Position numbers and translations under genes: made by a program | Part shown: positions 13,123 through 17,881 of the stretch, piece after piece | Numbering within the stretch: position 1 is the stretch's first letter | How the letters are laid out: every line of letters starts with the position of its first letter | Notes under the pieces: generated by a model | What the model saw: only the letters and a program-made list of their open reading frames with translations | Databases searched by the model: none | Told to the model about the DNA's origin: nothing | DNA from: Methylopumilus sp009926035 | GTDB lineage: Bacteria > Pseudomonadota > Gammaproteobacteria > Burkholderiales > Methylophilaceae | Direction of reading: 5' to 3' | DNA: 17,881 nucleotides | Assembly: GCA_041165405.1 (NCBI GenBank) | Contig: JBEANL010000016.1 | Coordinates: 1 to 17,881, forward strand

Positions 13123-14218
13123 CAATCGCATTATTATTAAAGTGGGTTCCAGCTTAGTGACCAATCATGGTGAGGGGCTAGATCAAAAAGCTATTGCTTC
13201 GTGGGTAGAGCAGATTGCTCACCTCGTTAAATCAGGTAAAGAAATTGTTTTAGTGACGAGCGGTGCTGTGGCTGAGGGTATGCAAAGATTAGGTTGGAAA
13301 GCTAGACCTACTTTAATTAATGAATTACAAGCGGCCGCAGCTATAGGTCAAATGGGCCTAGTACAAATTTATGAAAAGAATTTTTCACAGCACGCATTAA
13401 AAGCCGCACAAATTTTATTGACGCATGATGATCTTGCAGATCGAAAAAGATATCTCAATGCACGATCTACATTAAACACTCTTTTAGAGCTTAAAGTCAT
13501 TCCAATTATTAATGAAAACGATACAGTCGTTACAGATGAAATTCGTTTTGGTGATAATGATACATTGGCATCATTAGTTGCTAATTTGATTGAGGCAGAT
13601 CTTTTAGTTATTTTGACTGATCAACCAGGATTATTTTCTGAGGACCCCAGAAATAATAAGGAAGCAAAGCTTATTCACTATGGCGTGGCAGGAGACTTAT
13701 CTCTTGAAGCTATGGCTGGAGGCGCAGGCTCTTCAATAGGAACAGGCGGTATGCTGACAAAAGTTTTGGCAGCTAAACGCGCATCCAGAAGTGGTGCTCA
13801 TACCATTATTGCATCAGGTAAAGAAGAGAATGTTTTGATTCGACTAAGCCAAGGCGAGATGATAGGTACTCATTTAGAAAGTAAACAATTAAAAGTTGCA
13901 GCAAGAAAACAATGGCTCGCCGATCATTTACAATTAAGGGGTAAATTAGTATTGGATCAAGGCGCTATTGAAGCGCTTAAAAAAGAAGGTAAGAGCTTAC
14001 TCCCTATCGGCGTAACTAAAGTCGAAGGTGATTTCGATCGAGGCGAAGTGGTCGTTTGTGAAGATGCAGAAGGACACGAAATTGCACGTGGACTTATTAA
14101 TTACAATGCAACTGAAACAAAAAAAATTATGGGCAAATCCACTAATGCGATAGAAAATTTATTAGGCTATATTGATCAGCCCTCTTTGATTCATCGAGAT
14201 AATTTAATTTTACTTTAA
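13100..14218 (+). CDS. proB: Glutamate 5-kinase
   Basis: First step of proline synthesis: ATP-dependent phosphorylation of glutamate to glutamyl 5-phosphate. Amino-acid kinase domain (about 8-260): KVGSSLV (14-20), SGAVAEGMQRLG (54-65), INENDTV (137-143), FGDNDTLAS (150-158) and GTGGMLTK (214-221). A C-terminal PUA domain (about 276-350) includes GVTKVEGDFDRGEVV. The 372 residues are full length. Start ATG at 13100 lies within the end of obgE (23-bp overlap, different frame). The partner gene proA is not in the window. obgE-proB adjacency is common in betaproteobacteria. Feedback inhibition by proline is a family property; I cannot judge it here. Confidence 0.97.
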   Translation: MKSLLTNSNRIIIKVGSSLVTNHGEGLDQKAIASWVEQIAHLVKSGKEIVLVTSGAVAEGMQRLGWKARPTLINELQAAAAIGQMGLVQIYEKNFSQHALKAAQILLTHDDLADRKRYLNARSTLNTLLELKVIPIINENDTVVTDEIRFGDNDTLASLVANLIEADLLVILTDQPGLFSEDPRNNKEAKLIHYGVAGDLSLEAMAGGAGSSIGTGGMLTKVLAAKRASRSGAHTIIASGKEENVLIRLSQGEMIGTHLESKQLKVAARKQWLADHLQLRGKLVLDQGAIEALKKEGKSLLPIGVTKVEGDFDRGEVVVCEDAEGHEIARGLINYNATETKKIMGKSTNAIENLLGYIDQPSLIHRDNLILL

Positions 14219-14239
14219 GATTTTTAAAGGGAGTTTTAC

Positions 14240-14740
14240 ATGGCAGAAAATAAAAAACTTGTAGCCATCATCATGGGGTCAGATAGTGATTGGCCAGTCA
14301 TGAAGTTTGCAGCACAAATGCTTGCAGATTTTGAAGTGCCCTATGAAGCTCAAGTGATTTCAGCCCATAGAACTCCAGACCTCATGTTTAAATTTGCTGA
14401 ACATGCTGCAAAAGAAGGATATCAAATTATTATTGCAGGTGCTGGAGGCGCTGCACATCTTCCAGGTATGGTTGCATCTAAAACAACATTACCCGTATTA
14501 GGTGTACCTATTCCTTCCAAGCATCTTCAAGGTCAAGACTCTTTATTATCTATTGTTCAAATGCCACGAGGTATTCCTGTAGCAACTTTTGCTATTGGAG
14601 AAGCGGGTGCTGCAAACGCTGGACTTTTCGCAGTATCTATTTTGGCGCATGCAAATAAAGTGTTAGCTAAAAAGCTTGAAATCTTTAGAGAGAAGCAAGC
14701 AAAAAAAGTGATTGATATGAATCTATCGGAGAAGCCTTGA
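14240..14740 (+). CDS. purE: N5-carboxyaminoimidazole ribonucleotide mutase PurE
   Basis: Class I PurE, which converts N5-CAIR (made by PurK) to CAIR in purine synthesis. The 166 residues include GSDSDWPVM (13-21), SAHRTPD (41-47, catalytic H43), AGAGGAAHLPGM (66-77) and GVPIPSKHLQGQDSLLSIVQ-type substrate loop (88-107). The ATG at 14240 has a strong AAAGGGAG Shine-Dalgarno. Begins 21 nt after proB, and its stop overlaps the purK TTG start. The presence of PurK next to it confirms the two-step bacterial route rather than class II PurE. Confidence 0.97.
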   Translation: MAENKKLVAIIMGSDSDWPVMKFAAQMLADFEVPYEAQVISAHRTPDLMFKFAEHAAKEGYQIIIAGAGGAAHLPGMVASKTTLPVLGVPIPSKHLQGQDSLLSIVQMPRGIPVATFAIGEAGAANAGLFAVSILAHANKVLAKKLEIFREKQAKKVIDMNLSEKP

Positions 14741-15888
14741 GTCAATTAGATCAACCGATTTTACCTTCAGCGATGCTTGGTATTCTTGGCGGAGGCCAAT
14801 TGGGCCGCTTTTTTGTTATTGCTGCTCACGAGATGGGCTATAAGGTGACTGTTTTAGATCCAGATCCAAATAGCCCTGCAGGAGCGATCGCAGATATTCA
14901 TTTATGTAAGGCCTTTGATGATGCTTCAGCATTGGAAGAGATAAGAAATACATGTGAAGCCGTAACCACAGAATTTGAAAATGTATCTGCTGATAGCATG
15001 GATTTTTTATCAAAAAAAATATACGTAAGTCCATCAGCAGAATCAGTAAGAATTGCTCAATATCGTGTACTAGAAAAAAATTTCTTAAAAGAGTCAGGCC
15101 TTCCTGTAGGTGCTTTTGAAATTATTCGGGAAGATAAAGACATTCCTTCGGAAACCTCTTCTATTTACCCTGCGATTTTAAAAGTCGCGCGTTTTGGTTA
15201 TGACGGCAAAGGTCAGGCAAGAGTAGCTTCACAAAAAGAAGCTATAGCCGCATTTCATCAATTCTCAAAACAAGAATGTGTATTAGAAAAAATGCTTCCT
15301 TTAGACATGGAAGTTTCTTTGGTTTTAGCGCGAGATCAAAAAGGCTATATCAAAACATTTAATGTTTCAGAAAACATTCATACGAATGGCATTCTCGATG
15401 TGTCTATTGTGCCAGCACGATCAACCCAAGCGATCAACGACTTGGTAGATCAACTCGCAAAACGCGTAGCCGAAGCGCTTAATTATGTTGGTGTTTTAGG
15501 TGTTGAGTTTTTTATTAGTGAAGGCAAAGTTTTTGTAAATGAAATTGCTCCTAGACCCCATAATTCTGGACATTACACCATTGATGCCAATGTGACGAAT
15601 CAGTTCGAACAGCAGGTAAGGGTATTAGTAGGTCTCCCGCTCGGAAGCTCACGACTTCATTCATCTGCAGTGATGGTGAATCTTTTGGGTGATGTTTGGA
15701 CAAATAGTAAAACAAAAGAACCTGAATGGGATAAAGTCTTTAGAGAGCCTGGTTTAAAAATGCATCTTTATGGCAAACACGAAGCAAGGTCAGGTCGCAA
15801 AATGGGTCACTTTACAGTGCTAGATGAGAATCTAGATATAGCCTTTCAAAAGGCTATGGAAGTAAGAAAACTTTTAGGAATTGCTTAG
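14737..15888 (+). CDS. purK: N5-carboxyaminoimidazole ribonucleotide synthase PurK
   Basis: ATP-grasp enzyme that makes N5-CAIR from AIR, ATP and bicarbonate, feeding PurE. Visible: nucleotide-binding start LGILGGGQLGRFF (14-26), FENVS (80-84), the ATP-grasp KVARFGYDGKGQ (149-160), EKMLPLDMEVSLVLARD-type strand region (about 184-200), and the metal-binding FVNEIAPRPHNSGHYT (266-281). The 383 residues are full length. I keep the TTG at 14737, which overlaps the purE stop as TTGA, because PurK of betaproteobacteria usually has about a dozen residues before LGxLGGGQLGR; the ATG at 14773 (residue 13) would remove them. Confidence 0.95.
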   Translation: MSQLDQPILPSAMLGILGGGQLGRFFVIAAHEMGYKVTVLDPDPNSPAGAIADIHLCKAFDDASALEEIRNTCEAVTTEFENVSADSMDFLSKKIYVSPSAESVRIAQYRVLEKNFLKESGLPVGAFEIIREDKDIPSETSSIYPAILKVARFGYDGKGQARVASQKEAIAAFHQFSKQECVLEKMLPLDMEVSLVLARDQKGYIKTFNVSENIHTNGILDVSIVPARSTQAINDLVDQLAKRVAEALNYVGVLGVEFFISEGKVFVNEIAPRPHNSGHYTIDANVTNQFEQQVRVLVGLPLGSSRLHSSAVMVNLLGDVWTNSKTKEPEWDKVFREPGLKMHLYGKHEARSGRKMGHFTVLDENLDIAFQKAMEVRKLLGIA

Positions 15889-15913
15889 ATCAAAGAGAGA
15901 AGCTCTCTTTGAT
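15889..15913. terminator. Stem-loop filling the convergent purK/rpsT gap
   Basis: A perfect 11-bp inverted repeat (ATCAAAGAGAG at 15889-15899; CTCTCTTTGAT at 15903-15913) with a 3-nt loop begins one base after the purK stop and ends one base before the rpsT stop. It is symmetric, so it can act on both transcripts. Neither side has a proper U-tract, so it may block Rho or protect 3' ends rather than be a canonical intrinsic terminator. Confidence 0.65.
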
Positions 15914-15914
15914 A

Positions 15915-16178
15915 TTAAGCCATTGATTTGATTGCTGCGTTTAAGCGTTGTTTATGACGTGACGCTTTGTTCTTGTGAATAATCTTTTTGTCAGCAATAC
16001 GGTCGATGACTGAAACATTTTCTTGGAAAGATGTTTTTGCAGCCGCTTTATCGCCTGATTGAATTGCTTTTAAAATCTTTTTGATTGCAGTACGCAAAGT
16101 TGAACGCAAACTTGCATTGTGGGCTCGTTGCTTCGTTGCTTGGCGGGCACGCTTTCTAGCTTGTGCGGTATTTGCCAT
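15915..16178 (-). CDS. rpsT: 30S ribosomal protein bS20
   Basis: Small-subunit protein that binds 16S rRNA. The 87 residues begin MANTAQARKRARQATKQRAHN, carry the helical TAIKKILKAI and DKAAAKTSF segments, and end with the conserved NKASRHKQRLNAAIKSMA. Start ATG at 16178 with AAAGGA 7 nt upstream. Transcribed alone, divergent from murJ, an arrangement frequent in proteobacteria. A promoter with 17-nt spacing is visible upstream. Confidence 0.98.
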   Translation of the reverse strand: MANTAQARKRARQATKQRAHNASLRSTLRTAIKKILKAIQSGDKAAAKTSFQENVSVIDRIADKKIIHKNKASRHKQRLNAAIKSMA

Positions 16179-16218
16179 GTTTATCCTTTAATTAATATCT
16201 TTTATTACGAAGGCGAGA

Positions 16219-16247
16219 ATTTTAGCGATATTTGAGGTTTTATACAA
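16219..16247 (-). promoter_or_regulatory. Promoter of rpsT
   Basis: On the minus strand, -35 TTGTAT (plus-strand 16242-16247), a 17-nt spacer, and -10 TAAAAT (16219-16224). Predicted start near 16212, leader about 34 nt. AGCGATAT, which abuts the -10, recurs at 16278-16285, so it may be part of a repeated element in this 212-nt gap; the rest of the gap holds no gene that I can see. Confidence 0.55.
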
Positions 16248-16327
16248 GATAAAACATTCATTTTAAGCCTAAATTTCAGCGATATCTCCTTGATATTCTA
16301 AGCTAATCAATATTTTTATTGGAAATC

Positions 16328-16354
16328 TTGATAAAACGACCGCCATGCTAAAAT
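16328..16354 (+). promoter_or_regulatory. Possible promoter of murJ
   Basis: Extended -10 TGC-TAAAAT (16346-16354) with TTGATA (16328-16333) upstream, but the spacer is only 15 nt, so the extended -10 may do most of the work. Predicted start near 16361, about 30 nt before the murJ ATG. Confidence 0.45.
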
Positions 16355-16390
16355 CTTTGTAATTTAGTGATACTTAAATAGATAAAATCA

Positions 16391-17881
16391 ATGAATCTTC
16401 TTAAAGCGCTCGCAACCGTCGGAAGCATGACTTTCGTATCAAGAATTTTAGGTTTTGTGAGAGATAGCTTAATCGCTAAAATTTTTGGCGCAGGCATGGA
16501 AACAGACGCCTTCTTTGTAGCTTTTAAAATCCCCAATTTATTAAGACGTATTTCTGCTGAAGGGGCTTTCTCTCAAGCTTTTGTTCCGATTCTTGCTGAA
16601 TACAAAAATAAGCGAAGCTATGAAGCCACACATATTTTGATTAATCACGTGTGTTCATTATTAAGTCTTTTTCTTATCGTTATTACATGTGTAGGTATTT
16701 TTGCAGCTCCTTGGCTTGTGTATATTAGCGCACCCGGTTTTATTGAGCATTCAGAAAAATTTCAGCTTACAGTTGATTTATTGAGAATTACATTCCCCTA
16801 TATCTTTTTTATTTCTTTAGTATCGATGGCAGGCGGCATTCTTAATACGTTTAATAAGTTTTCAATACCAGCTTTTACACCTGTATGGCTTAATTTATCC
16901 TTTATTTTTGCAGCATTATTTTTTGCGGACTATTTTGATCGACCTATTTTAGTATTGGCTTGGGCTGTATTTGTCGGAGGCGTTCTCCAATTAGTTTTTC
17001 AGATTCCTTTTTTAAAGGAGATTGGGTTTATTCCCAAATATCAGTTAGATCTTAAAGATGAAGGCGTATGGCGAATCATAAAGCTTATGGGGCCAGCTAT
17101 TTTTGGTGTGTCTATCGCGCAACTTTCTTTACTTATCAATACTATCTTTGCATCCTTTCTTGAGACCGGGAGTGTTTCATGGCTTTATTATGCGGATCGA
17201 TTAATGGAATTTCCGGCAGGCGTTTTAGGTGTCGCGCTCGGTACAATTTTACTTCCGAGCCTTTCAAAATCATATTCAGGCAAAGACCAAAAAGAATATT
17301 CGGGCTTGCTTGATTGGGGCTTAAGATTAACATTCATTCTTGCAGCTCCAGCAGCTGTAGCACTTGCCGTGCTATCACTTCCTTTAATAACAACCTTATT
17401 TCATTACGGTGCTTTTAATAGGCACGATGTTTTAATGACACAACAAGCCACAATTGCATACAGCTTTGGATTGATGGGTTTAATTATGATTAAGGTGTTA
17501 GCCCCTGGATTTTATGCAAGACAGAATATTAAGACCCCGGTCAAAATTGCGCTCTTTACTTTATTTTCAACACAATTGATGAATATGGCATTTATCAGCC
17601 AATTTAAACATGCAGGTTTAGCGCTTGCGATAGGTTTGGGCGCTTGTTTAAATGCAAGTCTTCTTTATTACCACTTAAGAAAAGAAAAATATTACATGCC
17701 ACATGAAGGATGGGCTCAGTTTTTAATAAAGCTTTTTGTCGCATTAACTTTGATGGGATTAACTTTATTTTATTTAAAAGGAGACTCATCTCTTTGGCTT
17801 GAATATTCTATTTCGAAAAGATTAATTTATTTGGTGATACTTATTCTTGCTGGTTCTAGTGTTTATTTTGGCGCGCTATGG
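16391..17881 (+). CDS. murJ: Lipid II flippase MurJ (C-terminus cut by window edge)
   Basis: Inner-membrane MOP-superfamily flippase (formerly MviN) that moves lipid II to the periplasmic face for peptidoglycan synthesis. The frame is open from the ATG at 16391 to the last base: 497 residues, against about 510 for family members, so only a short C-terminal piece is missing. The N-terminus MNLLKALATVGSMTFVSRIL and following GFVRDSLIAKIFGAG, then TDAFFVAFKIPNLLRR, carry the functional charged residues R18, R24, D25, D39, R52 and R53. Later WLYYADRLMEFPAGVLGVAL is the conserved TM8 region. Hydrophobic helices continue to the edge. No clear Shine-Dalgarno. Its association with the murein-modifying gene at 1832 is functional, not positional. 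Confidence 0.96.
   Translation, partial: MNLLKALATVGSMTFVSRILGFVRDSLIAKIFGAGMETDAFFVAFKIPNLLRRISAEGAFSQAFVPILAEYKNKRSYEATHILINHVCSLLSLFLIVITCVGIFAAPWLVYISAPGFIEHSEKFQLTVDLLRITFPYIFFISLVSMAGGILNTFNKFSIPAFTPVWLNLSFIFAALFFADYFDRPILVLAWAVFVGGVLQLVFQIPFLKEIGFIPKYQLDLKDEGVWRIIKLMGPAIFGVSIAQLSLLINTIFASFLETGSVSWLYYADRLMEFPAGVLGVALGTILLPSLSKSYSGKDQKEYSGLLDWGLRLTFILAAPAAVALAVLSLPLITTLFHYGAFNRHDVLMTQQATIAYSFGLMGLIMIKVLAPGFYARQNIKTPVKIALFTLFSTQLMNMAFISQFKHAGLALAIGLGACLNASLLYYHLRKEKYYMPHEGWAQFLIKLFVALTLMGLTLFYLKGDSSLWLEYSISKRLIYLVILILAGSSVYFGALW

Noticed and set aside
14773..15888. Shorter purK starting at the ATG
   Set aside because: It would drop the N-terminal residues usual in betaproteobacterial PurK, while the TTG forms a TTGA junction with purE.
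16179..16390. Possible tRNA or small RNA in the rpsT/murJ gap
   Set aside because: I found no cloverleaf, no CCA end and no strong stem-loop with a T tract; promoters for both genes account for the recognisable signals.
1..17881. Mobile element, prophage, defence or toxin-antitoxin system
   Set aside because: No transposase, integrase, terminal repeats, target duplications, nuclease/methylase or toxin-like pair was seen; all but a few genes are core housekeeping genes.

Overview
The window is AT-rich chromosomal DNA from a Gram-negative bacterium. It contains an LPS gene, periplasmic proteins, murein genes and octaprenyl diphosphate synthase. Gene order fits a betaproteobacterium: argJ, then a Nudix/ThiE-like fusion, facing yacG-zapD-coaE; ispB divergent from rplU-rpmA-obgE-proB; rpsT divergent from murJ. 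The AT-rich codon use, very short intergenic gaps and frequent overlaps suggest a streamlined genome. My best guess is a small planktonic methylotroph of the Methylophilaceae (OM43 / Methylopumilus type). That is an inference, because no taxonomic marker gene is present.

Layout. (1) 47-4174, minus strand: a compact envelope operon, read from the right as TPR protein, Csd6-like L,D-transpeptidase/carboxypeptidase, periplasmic cyclophilin, cytoplasmic cyclophilin and lpxH. (2) 4300-7824, plus strand: cysS, argJ and a MutT-ThiE-like fusion, possibly preceded by an 18-21 codon upstream ORF that ends on the cysS start codon. (3) 7827-9856, minus strand: coaE, zapD, yacG and a periplasmic PCuAC-type copper chaperone. 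(4) 9952-10302, plus strand: an unrecognised 116-residue protein. (5) 10299-11267, minus strand: ispB. (6) 11433-15888, plus strand: rplU, rpmA, terminator, obgE, proB, purE, purK. (7) 15915-16178, minus strand: rpsT. (8) 16391 to the right edge, plus strand: murJ, cut off near its C-terminus.

Functionally this is almost all core metabolism and cell biology: lipid A synthesis (lpxH), lipid II flipping (murJ), murein trimming or cross-linking (Csd6-like protein), division (zapD), CoA (coaE), Cys-tRNA (cysS), arginine (argJ), proline (proB), purine (purE/purK), quinone side chain (ispB), and ribosome proteins or assembly (rplU, rpmA, rpsT, obgE). I see no IS element, phage gene, CRISPR array, tRNA or rRNA. 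No gene-free stretch exceeds 300 bases; the longest are 16179-16390 and 11268-11432, both divergent promoter regions.

Points most worth a second look: the adjacent TPR and L,D-transpeptidase proteins share the same C-terminal NTF2-like domain; the unknown protein at 9952; the upstream ORF before cysS; a promoter apparently nested in the rpmA terminator that would give a leaderless obgE mRNA; and a repeat-rich rplU/ispB promoter region. I did not find convincing evidence for a wholly new multi-gene system.
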